From positions 282,671-346,670 of the forward strand of contig NZ_JAMQHS010000003.1 in NCBI RefSeq assembly GCF_023845585.1: a stretch of 64,000 bases of DNA, in the 5' to 3' direction. The DNA is from Clostridium sp. CMCC3677 (GTDB lineage: Bacteria > Bacillota > Clostridia > Clostridiales > Clostridiaceae). Positions 15,954-27,370 of the stretch are shown piece by piece. The notes under the pieces were generated by a model. It had not been told where the DNA came from and ran no database searches. It saw only the letters and a list, made by a program, of their open reading frames with translations. The stretch's first letter is position 1, and each line of letters begins with the position of its first letter. The translations under genes were made by a program, and so were the position numbers.

Positions 15954-17720
15954 TTATCTATAATTTTGTATAACTATTTGAATGTTTATATTTCCATTGT
16001 ATTCATTTATGCTTGGATAAAATATTAGATCTAAATTTATTGAATTAAATTCCCCATCATATAATTTTTGCAGTTCTTCATAATTATATTTCTTAGTTAT
16101 ATATTCTTCAAACTCTTCAATATCCCCAAAGTAAATTGATTCTATTGCTCTTCCATTGGAAGTTTTCAATTTTATTTTTAATACGTTTTTATTTTGTCCA
16201 AGTACCATAGCTTTTACCGCATTGATATTTTTTGCTCCAAACAATGGTTTAGAATTTCCCTTTCCAAAAGGCTCTAAAATCTCCAAATCATTTATCATAT
16301 CATAATTAATATTTTCTAATCTCAAAGGTACATCAATTGTTACTTTAGGAATAAGTTCTTCTTCTGTTAATTTAGTATTTCTATTAAGTCCTTTTCTAAG
16401 TAAGTCTATATTACTTTCTTCTAAAGACAGCCCAGCAGCCATTGGATGCCCCCCAAACTTATTTAATAAGTCCTTACATTTTAACAATTCTTCAAACATA
16501 TTATATTCTTCTATTGATCTTCCAGAACCTTTTACATCATCTTCCGCTTTTGTAAGAATTATTGTAGGAACATTATATCTTTCTCTTATTCTTCCTGCTA
16601 TTATTCCTGCTAAACTTTCATGAACTTCAGGAATATATATAACAAATACCTTATCATCTTTCATAGTACTGCCTTCTATAATTTCTACAGCCCTTTCCAC
16701 ACCATCGCTAGTCATGCTTTTTCTTTCATCATTTAATTCAACTAACTCTTTTGCTAAACTCAAAGCTTCCTCTTCATTTTCACATAATAATAATCGTAAT
16801 CCCTTTTTAGCTGAATCTAATCTTCCTGATGCATTTATACATGGTCCTATAACAAAACCCAAATGATAAGTTGAAATTTCCTTACCATCCATCTTAGTTT
16901 CTTTCATTAAATATTTTAATCCTAAATTGGTAGTATTGTTTATCATCTTTAATCCATTTTTAACAAATATCCTATTTTCATCAATTAAATCTACAACATC
17001 ACACACAGTTGCTATGGCAACAAATTCTATTAGCTTATAAAGTTCTTCCTTAGAAATATTAATTTTTTCATATAAAACTTCAATTAGTTTAAATGCCACA
17101 CCAGCACCACATATTTTATCAAATTTATATCCACACTCAATTTGTTTAGGATTAATTATTGAATCTGCTTCTGATGATATAAAAGTTCTATCTCCTTTTT
17201 CATCTTCAACAAAAGGAATGTCATGATGATCTGTTACTATCACTGTCATACCTAACTTTTTAGCATATTTTATCTGTTCTATTGCAGAAATCCCATTATC
17301 GCATGTTAATAAAGTATCTACTTCATCATTCTTAGCTTCAAGTATTATTTTTTTATTTATACCATAACCATCTTTTATTCTGTCAGGTATTTCATAATCA
17401 ACATTGGCACCACATTTTTTAAGCGCTGTATATAATATATAAACACTTATTACTCCATCAACATCATAATCACCAATTATTCTAATTTTCTCTTTAGAAT
17501 CTATTTTTTCTTTTAATATTTTAGTAGCCTTTTCTATATCCTTCATCTTATATGGATCGTGAAAGTTACTATAAATAGGATTTATATAATTTTTTATCGT
17601 ATCCTCTTCTACAATATTTCTATTTATCATTAATCGAGTTATTAATTCACTAATACCATATTTTTTAGATATATTCTTATAATCGGCTTTAATATTTTTT
17701 ACAAACCATCTTTCTTTCAT
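15954..17720 (-). CDS. recJ: Single-stranded-DNA-specific exonuclease RecJ
   Basis: A 5'-to-3' ssDNA exonuclease of the DHH phosphoesterase family used in recombination and repair, 588 residues. DHH motif I is GDYDVDGV (residues 83-90). DHH motif III is VTDHHDIP. IDENR and INASGRLDSA follow. The DHHA1 domain has KGSGRSIEEYNMFE and FGGHPMAAGLSL, and a C-terminal OB-like region follows. It is the short form of RecJ, without extra fused domains. An AGGGG site precedes the ATG by 5 nt. Confidence 0.93.
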   Translation of the reverse strand: MKERWFVKNIKADYKNISKKYGISELITRLMINRNIVEEDTIKNYINPIYSNFHDPYKMKDIEKATKILKEKIDSKEKIRIIGDYDVDGVISVYILYTALKKCGANVDYEIPDRIKDGYGINKKIILEAKNDEVDTLLTCDNGISAIEQIKYAKKLGMTVIVTDHHDIPFVEDEKGDRTFISSEADSIINPKQIECGYKFDKICGAGVAFKLIEVLYEKINISKEELYKLIEFVAIATVCDVVDLIDENRIFVKNGLKMINNTTNLGLKYLMKETKMDGKEISTYHLGFVIGPCINASGRLDSAKKGLRLLLCENEEEALSLAKELVELNDERKSMTSDGVERAVEIIEGSTMKDDKVFVIYIPEVHESLAGIIAGRIRERYNVPTIILTKAEDDVKGSGRSIEEYNMFEELLKCKDLLNKFGGHPMAAGLSLEESNIDLLRKGLNRNTKLTEEELIPKVTIDVPLRLENINYDMINDLEILEPFGKGNSKPLFGAKNINAVKAMVLGQNKNVLKIKLKTSNGRAIESIYFGDIEEFEEYITKKYNYEELQKLYDGEFNSINLDLIFYPSINEYNGNINIQIVIQNYR

Positions 17721-17750
17721 TTTATCCCCTCACCTTTTACAAATAATAAC

Positions 17751-17811
17751 AAACAATCCACAACTTCACTTAAACTTCATGTTAAAAAGTGGATAAAATT
17801 GTGGATTGTTT
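17751..17811 (-). terminator. Long hairpin between DJ-1 gene and recJ
   Basis: Perfect 13-bp arms AAACAATCCACAA/TTGTGGATTGTTT separated by 35 nt that can pair further. On the minus strand it is followed by GTTATTATTTG. It is a plausible terminator for the parE-parC-DJ-1 operon. Confidence 0.6.
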
Positions 17812-17817
17812 ATATTT

Positions 17818-18034
17818 GGCTATGTTTTAGTAGAGTGTTGATATATGCATAAGCAAAGTGGACTGAGTAATTGAACTTAGGAATGCTAAAATGAGTATAG
17901 TCCCATTTTAGCTTGCTCCCAATATAAAATTGAGACAAGCAGTAAATATGACAATACTCATTAAGGATTCTCAAAGTCCAATTACAATGCCACTTTACCT
18001 ATTGCATATATCAACACGCATTTAAAACAGAGCC
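17818..18034 (+). repeat. Dispersed repeat R1, full-length copy
   Basis: 217 bp with imperfect terminal inverted repeats of about 44 bp. The left end starts GGCTATGTTTTAGTAGAGTG. The right end, reverse-complemented, starts GGCTCTGTTTTAAATGCGTG. Both continue with TTGATATATGCA and end in AAAGTGG. The central ~125 bp contains no gene. The right arm plus about 24 bp inside it recurs in reverse orientation at 63860. The shape is that of a miniature inverted-repeat element. Confidence 0.75.
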
Positions 18035-18061
18035 TTATATTTAAATCTATACACTGATATA

Positions 18062-18598
18062 TTATTTATATAACATAGACTTAGCTAATTCTTCTACCTT
18101 ATCGTATCCCAGCTTTTCTATTAACTTATAAGCAAATTCTATAGCTGTTGCTGGACCTCTACTCGTTATTATATTACCATCAACAACAACATTATCTTCT
18201 TTGTAGTTGCAATTTATAAGTTCATCTTCAAATCCAGGATATGAAGTTATATTTCTTTCATTTGTTAATCCTGCTTTTCCAAGTACTATAGGAGCTGCAC
18301 AGATAGCACCTATTATTTTACCTTGTTTATCATGCTTGTTAACAAACTCTATAACTCTTTCATCATCTTTTAAGTTTTTTGCTCCAGGCATCCCACCCGG
18401 AAGTGCTACTAGATCATATTCCATATCAGACTTAAAGATCTTATCTGCTTTTATTGTAACTCCATGAGAAGAAGTTACACATTCTTTATTCATCGAAACT
18501 AAATCACAAACTATATCCGCTCTTCTTATAATATCAGATATAGTTAATGCCTCAACCTCTTCGAAACCTTCTGCTAATAATACACATGCCTTTTTCAT
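18062..18598 (-). CDS. DJ-1/PfpI family protein
   Basis: 178 residues of the DJ-1/ThiJ class I glutamine-amidotransferase-like fold. The nucleophile elbow Cys is in GAICAAPIVLGKAG, and the conserved glutamate is in EGFEEVEALT. Family members act as glyoxalase/deglycase-type or protein-protective enzymes; the exact activity here is unknown. AGGAGGAG is 6 nt before the ATG. It lies 18 nt after parC and is likely the last gene of that operon. Confidence 0.88.
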   Translation of the reverse strand: MKKACVLLAEGFEEVEALTISDIIRRADIVCDLVSMNKECVTSSHGVTIKADKIFKSDMEYDLVALPGGMPGAKNLKDDERVIEFVNKHDKQGKIIGAICAAPIVLGKAGLTNERNITSYPGFEDELINCNYKEDNVVVDGNIITSRGPATAIEFAYKLIEKLGYDKVEELAKSMLYK

Positions 18599-18616
18599 AA
18601 AATTCTCCTCCTACTA

Positions 18617-21526
18617 TTATACAATCATAATATCTTTCAATTCATCATCAATCATTAACATAACATTCGTTCCTCTTCCAGCACGATTTTGAAGCTTTAT
18701 ATCTTCAACAGTTATATTTAATTTCTCATTTGCCTTTGAAGTAAGTGAAATTTCTTGTGATCTAGGTGATATTATAACCATATTTCCATTAACCTCTAAG
18801 TATTTAGAAACATATGCTCCAAATATAACCTCATCTTCTTCTCTTAAACTAATGCCAGTAACTCCAGATGCAACCTTTCCCATAGAATTAACATTCTCAA
18901 CTGGGAATCTTATTGCCATACCCTTCTTAGTTATCATTATTAAATTTCCTAAAGTTATATTATTTATATCTACAGATATAACCTCATCATCTTCTGTCTT
19001 AAGTTTATAGAAAAACTGCTTTTGAGTATTTACTTTAAACTCATTTAATAAAGTTTTCTTTACTAATCCCTTTTTACTAAAAGAATAAAGTGCTAAATTA
19101 TTATCGTAAGAAGAAATTGAACTTATTCTTATTATCTTTTCTTTCTTTTCTAATTCTCCAGTAAATACTTCTAATTTAATATCTTCATTCATTATATTTT
19201 TCAATAAGAATCCAGGTATTTTATACATATACCCCTTATTACTAAATAGCAATAAGGTTTTTAATGAATTTATTTTTGCTCTATTCGAATCTACTTTTGA
19301 TGTCTTATAAGACTTAAGTATATTTTTATCGTTAATCCCTATGTTAAATTCAAAATATTCTTCTTCTTTACTTTCATTCACTTCAATAATTTCATCATCT
19401 ACAGATAAATTAAATAATTGAATAGGTAAAATATTTCTTGGTACATTTTCAAGTTCTGGTACTTCTATTGTAAACTCTAAATCTAATTTAGTTTTTATAT
19501 TTAAATAATCATTATTTTCTTCTCTATCTCTTAATTTAACATTCAGTAATGCATCCTGATCTCTTAATTTTAATGCTTGAAGCTTTCCATAAGATGTTTC
19601 AAATTTATCTAGTGAACTTTCTTTTATTCCACCACTTTTAGTTATAAATCTAAAAATTTTATTTGGATTAAAGTTATCTACTGATATAACTTCAACTATT
19701 TTTTCATTTTCTAAATTTAGAGATTTTATTATAGTATCAAGTCTTTCACCTTTTTCTTTCCATTTTAATTCTGGAATATTTATTCCTTTAGCTTGATACA
19801 TAAACCCCTTATCCGTAAAGATAAGAAGACTATCTCTAGTATTTGAACTTATTAGATATTCTAACTTATCCCCTTCTCTATATTCTATATCCTCAGGATT
19901 AGAATTGGATCTAATATAATTTTTAACTGGTATTCTTTTTATAAATCCATCTTTAGATAAAGTTATCATAACCTCTTCAACTATTATAAGTTCTTCAATA
20001 TCTATTTTACTCTTGGCATCATCTTCTATAATTTGAGTTTTTCTTTCGTCCCCATATTTATCACTTATTTCTTTTAATTCAAATTTTATAACTTTTAATA
20101 ATTCTTTTTCATTTGATAATATCTTTTCAAGTCTTTTTATTATTTTTTCAAGTTCTTTGTATTCTTTTTCAAAAACTTTTATTTCAAGACCTGTTAATCT
20201 ATATAGCATTAATTCTAATATAGCTTGAGCTTGTTCTGCTGTAAAAGCAAATTTTTCAATTAAATTATTAGATGCATCTTTTTTAGATTTTGAGCTTCTT
20301 ATAGTTGCAATAACTTCATCTAGTACATCTATAGCTTTAATAAATCCTTCCACTATATGGAATCTCTTTTGTGCTACCTCAAGTTCTTTTTCACTTCTTC
20401 TTGTTACTATTTCTTTTTGATGATTTACATAATGCCTTATCATATCTTTAAGGCTCATGGTTTCAGGCTTTCCATCAGCTAAAGCAACCATATTAAAACT
20501 TATATTACATTGAAGTTCTGTCTTTTTAAATAAGTATTTTAATATCTTATTTGCACTATCCTCATCAGCAGATTTCTTTAATTCTATTACTGCTCGTATA
20601 CCATTTCTATCAGACTCATCTCTAATGTCAGATATAAGCTCTAATGCCTTTGAGTGCCTTCTATCTCCTGTCATCTCAGAAATAGTTTGAAGTAATTTTG
20701 CTTTATTCCTTCTATAAGGGAACTCTGTAATAGCTATTCCAATTCTACCACTGTCTAGCTTTTCGATATTAGTTTTCGCTCTATACGCTACTTTACCAAC
20801 ACCACTTTCATAGGCTGATCTAAGTGAATTTTTTCCTATTAATATTCCACCTGTTGGCAAATCTGGTCCTTTAATATGTTCCATTAATTCTTTAATATCT
20901 ATTTCATTATTATCTATATATGCTAATACTCCATCTGTTACTTCTTTTAAGTTATGTGGAGGAATGTTAGTTGCAAGACCTACTGCAATTCCAAATGATC
21001 CATTAACTAAAAGGTTAGGATATCTACTTGGTAATACCTTAGGTTCAAATTCACTATCTGAATAGTTTGGAACCATGTCAACAGTATCCTTATCTATATC
21101 TCTCAACATTTCCATGGAAATAGGTGCAAGTCTAGCTTCTGTATAACGCATGGCTGCCGCACTATCTCCATCAATTGATCCCCAGTTTCCATGACCATCT
21201 ATTAGTGGAGCTCTTGTTGAAAAATTCTGTGCCAAAATAGTCATAGCATCATACACTGATGAATCTCCATGTGGATGAAATTTACCTAATATATCTCCTA
21301 CTATTCTTGCCGACTTATAATAAGGTCTATCTGGAAAAGCCTTTAGAAGATATGCTCCATAAAGTATTCTTCTGTGCACTGGTTTTAGTCCATCTCTTAC
21401 ATCTGGAAGTGCTCTTTCTTTGGCTACTTCAATAGCATAAGGCAAATAATTTTCAGGCATAGCTTCCTCTAATGGTACTTTAATTATATTATTATCTCTT
21501 GGTATACTTTGAACTTTTTTTGCCAT
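18617..21526 (-). CDS. parC: DNA topoisomerase IV subunit A
   Basis: The DNA-cleaving subunit of a type IIA topoisomerase, 969 residues. The catalytic tyrosine is Y128 in AAAMRYTEARL. The quinolone-determining region reads GKFHPHGDSSVYDAM (residues 81-95), and the N-terminus has LPDVRDGLKPVHRRILYG. The C-terminal third contains several beta-pinwheel blades (SKDGFIKR, TDKGFMYQ, SNKGYMYK, TKKGMAIR). I call ParC rather than GyrA because clostridia usually keep gyrBA near oriC and a second pair elsewhere; the GyrA-box was not found. It follows parE by 20 nt. Confidence 0.88.
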   Translation of the reverse strand: MAKKVQSIPRDNNIIKVPLEEAMPENYLPYAIEVAKERALPDVRDGLKPVHRRILYGAYLLKAFPDRPYYKSARIVGDILGKFHPHGDSSVYDAMTILAQNFSTRAPLIDGHGNWGSIDGDSAAAMRYTEARLAPISMEMLRDIDKDTVDMVPNYSDSEFEPKVLPSRYPNLLVNGSFGIAVGLATNIPPHNLKEVTDGVLAYIDNNEIDIKELMEHIKGPDLPTGGILIGKNSLRSAYESGVGKVAYRAKTNIEKLDSGRIGIAITEFPYRRNKAKLLQTISEMTGDRRHSKALELISDIRDESDRNGIRAVIELKKSADEDSANKILKYLFKKTELQCNISFNMVALADGKPETMSLKDMIRHYVNHQKEIVTRRSEKELEVAQKRFHIVEGFIKAIDVLDEVIATIRSSKSKKDASNNLIEKFAFTAEQAQAILELMLYRLTGLEIKVFEKEYKELEKIIKRLEKILSNEKELLKVIKFELKEISDKYGDERKTQIIEDDAKSKIDIEELIIVEEVMITLSKDGFIKRIPVKNYIRSNSNPEDIEYREGDKLEYLISSNTRDSLLIFTDKGFMYQAKGINIPELKWKEKGERLDTIIKSLNLENEKIVEVISVDNFNPNKIFRFITKSGGIKESSLDKFETSYGKLQALKLRDQDALLNVKLRDREENNDYLNIKTKLDLEFTIEVPELENVPRNILPIQLFNLSVDDEIIEVNESKEEEYFEFNIGINDKNILKSYKTSKVDSNRAKINSLKTLLLFSNKGYMYKIPGFLLKNIMNEDIKLEVFTGELEKKEKIIRISSISSYDNNLALYSFSKKGLVKKTLLNEFKVNTQKQFFYKLKTEDDEVISVDINNITLGNLIMITKKGMAIRFPVENVNSMGKVASGVTGISLREEDEVIFGAYVSKYLEVNGNMVIISPRSQEISLTSKANEKLNITVEDIKLQNRAGRGTNVMLMIDDELKDIMIV

Positions 21527-21546
21527 AATATTTCTCCATTCTTAAC

Positions 21547-23496
21547 TTAATTGAATTCTCCGTATTTATACATATAATTTTTTCTCGGCTCTACTACATC
21601 GCCCATAAGTAGAGATATCATTTTTTCTGCTTTTGCTGCATCCTCTATTGTAACTTGTATAAGAGTTCTTGTTTCTGGATTTAAAGTAGTTTCCCATAAT
21701 TGTTCTGGATTCATTTCTCCAAGTCCTTTATATCTTTGAATCAATGCACCTTTCCCAATTTCTTTTTTAGCCTTTTCTAGCTCTTCATCACTATATGCAT
21801 ACTTTACAGTCTCAGAACCTTTATTAACCTTGTATACTTTGTATAAAGGTGGTTGTGCTAAATATAGATGCCCATTTGCAATTAACGATCTCATATATCT
21901 ATAAATATAAGTCATCCATAATGTTCTTATGTGATATCCGTCTACATCAGCATCACTCATTATTATAACTTTATCATATTTCATATCATCTTGTTTATAA
22001 TTTTCTAATGTCCCTGTTCCAATTGCCGCATTAAATATTCTTAACTCTTCTGAAGCTAAAACATTCTCAAGCTTTTGTTTTTCAGTGTTCATTATTTTAC
22101 CTTTAGATGGCATTATAGTTTGGAATCTTCTATCTCTTGCTTGTTTTGCAGAACCTCCTGCTGAGTCTCCCTCAACAACTATAAATTCATTAACACTTTT
22201 ATCTTTTAATGTACACACTGCAATTTTACCTGCTAAAGGTGCTGTTCCAACTCCAACCTTTTTCTTTTCAGCATCATTTATCTTTTTAATTTTTTCTCTT
22301 CTCTTTGCAGATTCTAATGCATTACTAATTAAAGTTGTTGCTAACTCCTTATTATCTTCTATCCATTCTAATAATTTAGTATATACTAAATCATTCATCA
22401 TAGTATACGCTTCATTATTTCCTAGTTTAGTTTTGGTTTGTCCTTCAAAAATCGGATTGGTAATTTTAATTCTAAGTATTGCAGTCATACCTTCTCTTAA
22501 ATCATTACCTTCAAACTCTTTATCCTTTTCTTTTATTAAGTTAAGCCTCTTAGCACCCTCTTTAAAAGCTCTCGTCATACCAGTCTTAAATCCAGTTTCA
22601 TGAGTTCCAGCTTCAGTAGTTGGTATATTATTCACATAACTTGCTATATACTCTGTTGATGAATCTGTGAATTGTATACAGATTTCACCTTGCACTTGAA
22701 GATTATTTACTGTTCTTTCTCCCTCAAAAATAATAGGATTGTCATGAATAACTGTTTTGCTTTCATTTAAGTAATTAATAAAATCTAAAAGACCATTTTC
22801 TGAGTAATATTCTTTTTGAATCTCCTCATCTTTTCTTCTATCTATAAGTTCTAATCTTATTCCTTTGTTTTGGAATGCTAGCTCTTGCAATCTACTATCT
22901 ATAACATCAAATTTAAAATCTGTAGAAGAAAATACCTCTGAATCAGGTTTAAAAGTGACTTTCGTTCCTGTTTTATCAGTCTTTCCAATTACCTGTAACT
23001 TACTCACAGGTGTACCTGGCATAGATCTTTTTAACTCCTTATCAAAAGCATATTCAAATCTTTGTCTATAAATATTACTGTTTTGATACACTTCTACTTC
23101 AACCCATTTTGATAAAGCATTCACTACAGCTGCTCCAACTCCATGAAGTCCTCCAGAAGTTTTATAATTTTTATTATCAAACTTACCTCCAGTATGAAGT
23201 TCTGTAAATACCATTTCAACACCTGATTTTTTCTTTAAAGGATGTATTCCTGTTGGTATTCCTCTACCATTATCATAAATTGTAGCACTTTTATCTTCAT
23301 TTAAAATAATAGTTACCTTATCTCCATATCCATTTGTAATCTCATCTATAGCATTGTCTAATATTTCCCATATACAATGATGTAATCCCTTAGTTCCTGT
23401 AGACCCTATATACATACCAGGTCTAATTCTTACTGGTTCCAACTTCTCTAAAGATGTTAAATCAGTAACATCATAATTATTATTTTTTAATTCCAT
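21547..23496 (-). CDS. parE: DNA topoisomerase IV subunit B
   Basis: The ATPase subunit of the type IIA topoisomerase, 649 residues, the length of GyrB/ParE from Gram-positives. GHKL ATPase motifs are EILDNAIDE, YDNGRGIPTGIHP and GGLHGVGAAVVNALS. The TOPRIM domain has VEGDSAGGSAKQ near residue 445 and MSDADVDGYHIRTL. RYKGLGEMNPEQLWETT precedes the C-terminus. AGGAGG is 5 nt before the ATG. It is translated just ahead of parC, giving stoichiometric subunits. Confidence 0.9.
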   Translation of the reverse strand: MELKNNNYDVTDLTSLEKLEPVRIRPGMYIGSTGTKGLHHCIWEILDNAIDEITNGYGDKVTIILNEDKSATIYDNGRGIPTGIHPLKKKSGVEMVFTELHTGGKFDNKNYKTSGGLHGVGAAVVNALSKWVEVEVYQNSNIYRQRFEYAFDKELKRSMPGTPVSKLQVIGKTDKTGTKVTFKPDSEVFSSTDFKFDVIDSRLQELAFQNKGIRLELIDRRKDEEIQKEYYSENGLLDFINYLNESKTVIHDNPIIFEGERTVNNLQVQGEICIQFTDSSTEYIASYVNNIPTTEAGTHETGFKTGMTRAFKEGAKRLNLIKEKDKEFEGNDLREGMTAILRIKITNPIFEGQTKTKLGNNEAYTMMNDLVYTKLLEWIEDNKELATTLISNALESAKRREKIKKINDAEKKKVGVGTAPLAGKIAVCTLKDKSVNEFIVVEGDSAGGSAKQARDRRFQTIMPSKGKIMNTEKQKLENVLASEELRIFNAAIGTGTLENYKQDDMKYDKVIIMSDADVDGYHIRTLWMTYIYRYMRSLIANGHLYLAQPPLYKVYKVNKGSETVKYAYSDEELEKAKKEIGKGALIQRYKGLGEMNPEQLWETTLNPETRTLIQVTIEDAAKAEKMISLLMGDVVEPRKNYMYKYGEFN

Positions 23497-23746
23497 AAGG
23501 CCCTCCTAAAACTATACTTAAATCTATTATCTTTTTAAGTAAGTACTAATATTTTAACTCTCACTATTCTATATTATATTTCCACTGTTTACTATAGCTA
23601 TTATTTATAGTAAATTTACTTTTAGTACAGACATGCGAACTTATGTACTATTATACTATAAAAATATACTTTATTTTACATCTCATGTCAAAAAATAAAA
23701 TATTTAATTTTAATTTACCATATTCCATATATCCCATACGCGAAAG
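23497..23746. other. Upstream region of parE with inverted repeats
   Basis: No gene. At 23622-23651 TAGTACA and TGTACTA form an inverted repeat 14 nt apart. Between them CGAACTTATGTAC resembles a Gram-positive LexA box with the second half-site imperfect. The same heptamers form the palindrome upstream of flavodoxin. Confidence 0.3.
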
Positions 23747-23810
23747 AAGAGTGCTTTATTTAGTTATGTAATAAAAATTTTAAGCTTTATTACACCTTTT
23801 AAGCACTCTT
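23747..23810 (-). terminator. Long hairpin after glycosyltransferase gene
   Basis: Perfect 10-bp outer arms AAGAGTGCTT/AAGCACTCTT enclose a second pairing GTAATAAA/TTTATTAC. It lies 25 nt past the stop codon. Confidence 0.6.
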
Positions 23811-23834
23811 TAAATCTAATTCTATATAACAAAT

Positions 23835-25265
23835 TTAAACATCACATATTTCAATATTTCTAATGTGTTTAGTATGATTCCACTCTTTATTATTTTTATT
23901 CCATATTCCTTGAATAGTAATAGGAACCCAAGTTATAGTATATAATCCATATAATAAGAATCTGAAAAATAATACTAAATTACTCTTTCCTAATAATAAG
24001 AAGACTGCTAATAAGAATAATACATTAAATCCCAAAGTAATTCCTAATGCTACACCATAATTTTTTGTTGCATCTAATCCATAATTTTTTACTATATCTA
24101 AAATGTAAGGAATAAAAAATATGTTAGTTGAATACAACGCTGTCATTACAAAGAAACCCCTAGATATCTTTCTTTCAACTGCCAATATTAATGGAGTAAT
24201 TATAAATTGTATTAAAGCAAATACCTTAATTCCTATACCAACCCACACATTTCCTTGGAATACTTGACTCAAAACAAATATATCATGTCCTGATGTATCT
24301 AATTGTATTATTGTTAAAATTGCTGATGCAGCTAACATCAAAGTAATGAATGGTTGTAATACATATAATGCACAATCAAATATATACCATTTTCTTTCTT
24401 TAATTGACTTTTTAGTTAACTTCCAAAAATATCTTGATGCTACATCTGTAAATCCCTGCATCCATCTTTTTCTTTGAGTCCATGATTGAGATAATTTTAG
24501 TGGTTTCTCATCATAAATTATAGCATCATGAGCCCATCCTACTTTTTCTCCATTTAGCACAAGCTTACATGTAAATTCTAAGTCCTCAGTCAAGCAAGTT
24601 GCTCCCCAACCTAATTCTTTTAAAGTTTCAGTTTCTATTGCAAAACCTGTTCCACCTATTTGATTAGAAAATCCTACATTTTCTCTAGCTAATTGGAACA
24701 TCCTATTTTGAGTCCAAAAAGCTATTGAATATGAAGTTGCTATCCATGAATCTTCAGGATTTTTACTATCAATATAGCCTTGTACAACTTTATATCCATC
24801 ATTCATTTTAGAATTAATTTCTTGTAAAAAATCCTTATGAACTAGATTGTCAGCATCAAATATAGCTACTGCATCATATTGTTTTTTCATTTTAGATAAG
24901 TTATCAAACATCCATTCTAAAGCATAACCTTTGCCACGTTTATCTTTATTAAATCTTTCACAGACATTAACACCATATTTTTTTGATATTTTAGCAGTAT
25001 TGTCAGTACAATTATCTGCTATAACAAAAACATCATACATATCTTTGGGATAATTAAGATTTAACATACTTTCAATTAATTTACCAATAACTACTTCTTC
25101 ATTATGTGCTGCAATTAATAACGCAAATTTCTTATTAGGAGTATAATTTTTCTTTTCCTTTTTCCTAATAAGACCAAAAAAACCTAACACCATATAATAT
25201 AAAGTTAATATAATTACAAATATTTGAAATATCGTTGTTGTTATGGTAAAAATATTTTTTCCCAT
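23835..25265 (-). CDS. Processive family 2 glycosyltransferase (membrane)
   Basis: A 476-residue integral-membrane beta-glycosyltransferase of the chitin/hyaluronan/poly-GlcNAc synthase type. After one N-terminal membrane helix come LLIAAHNEEVVIG (first GT2 motif), the DxD-like FDADNLV, the acceptor region GGTGFAIETE, the catalytic TEDLEF and the processive QRKRW motif. At least four C-terminal membrane helices follow. Together these indicate a polymer extruded through the membrane; sugar and polymer are unknown. No PilZ domain is present. TTAGGAG lies 8 nt before this ATG; a GTG 9 nt upstream is less likely. It stands alone. Confidence 0.82.
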   Translation of the reverse strand: MGKNIFTITTTIFQIFVIILTLYYMVLGFFGLIRKKEKKNYTPNKKFALLIAAHNEEVVIGKLIESMLNLNYPKDMYDVFVIADNCTDNTAKISKKYGVNVCERFNKDKRGKGYALEWMFDNLSKMKKQYDAVAIFDADNLVHKDFLQEINSKMNDGYKVVQGYIDSKNPEDSWIATSYSIAFWTQNRMFQLARENVGFSNQIGGTGFAIETETLKELGWGATCLTEDLEFTCKLVLNGEKVGWAHDAIIYDEKPLKLSQSWTQRKRWMQGFTDVASRYFWKLTKKSIKERKWYIFDCALYVLQPFITLMLAASAILTIIQLDTSGHDIFVLSQVFQGNVWVGIGIKVFALIQFIITPLILAVERKISRGFFVMTALYSTNIFFIPYILDIVKNYGLDATKNYGVALGITLGFNVLFLLAVFLLLGKSNLVLFFRFLLYGLYTITWVPITIQGIWNKNNKEWNHTKHIRNIEICDV

Positions 25266-25645
25266 TACATTCACTCCTAATGTTAAATGAAGCTAATTCT
25301 TCACTTATTATTTTATCTACACATTTTAATTACACCTTTATTTAATATATTTCAATATAAATAAAAAATCAAGTATGTTTTTCTTAAGATAAAATTAAGA
25401 TTGTTTTATTTGCGTTTTTTGTAATCATTTACCATGAGTTTTCTTAGTTTCTTTATCATTTATTTAATAATGCTTATTTCTTTTTGGTAAATTAATAAAT
25501 ATTATAAATCATACTTTAATTCTATATCTTTATAATTTGCATATATTCGAATATTTATTAATGTAATTTTTGTAATTAAAAAATCCTTTTTATCTTAATT
25601 TTATTTTTTCAAAAACCTAAAATTAAAATAAATTTTTTCTATAAA
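25266..25645. other. Gene-free region upstream of glycosyltransferase
   Basis: AT-rich, no supported open reading frame. I looked for a c-di-GMP riboswitch core and did not find one. It borders an R2 repeat. Confidence 0.4.
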
Positions 25646-25780
25646 AATAACAAGTCCATTTACCAGTCTATTTTTCATCATGCTACGTCGTCATATTGAC
25701 CTAATAGGAACGCTATGAGTTCAATTCATCTTCTTGCCTGATGAAAAATATCAATTGCAACTTTGGACTTGTTACTTATT
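25646..25780 (-). repeat. Dispersed repeat R2, copy 1
   Basis: 135 bp, about 90 % identical by eye to the inverted copy at 31496-31630. The ends form imperfect inverted repeats (AATAACAAGTCCA and AATAAGTAACAAGTCCA), and TTTTTCATC/GATGAAAAA forms an inner stem. The centre has a TTGAACT/AGGTCAA hairpin with one mismatch. Non-coding. It lies just past the 3' end of gdhA. Confidence 0.8.
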
Positions 25781-25844
25781 TCCATTTACCTAAAGTTAAT
25801 TTTTATAAATTTATAAATGTTTTATTGATATAAAAGTAAAAAAA

Positions 25845-27218
<1,374 letters not shown>

Positions 27219-27370
27219 TTACAATCAATTATTTTAGTTTAAATGATTTTGTTTATATAATACACCTTGAGGTATTATTTTGCTATAATATTATTAAAAT
27301 AATATAAAAATTCACATTATATCATATAAAGTCGCTATTTATTATTAATTTACCAATTATAATTTCAGGA

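Noticed and set aside
22085..22603. 172-codon open frame antisense to parE
   Set aside because: It has no ribosome binding site, and the opposite strand encodes conserved GHKL/TOPRIM protein; it is a shadow of that gene.
25266..25645. Possible c-di-GMP riboswitch before the glycosyltransferase
   Set aside because: No conserved riboswitch core could be read on either strand.
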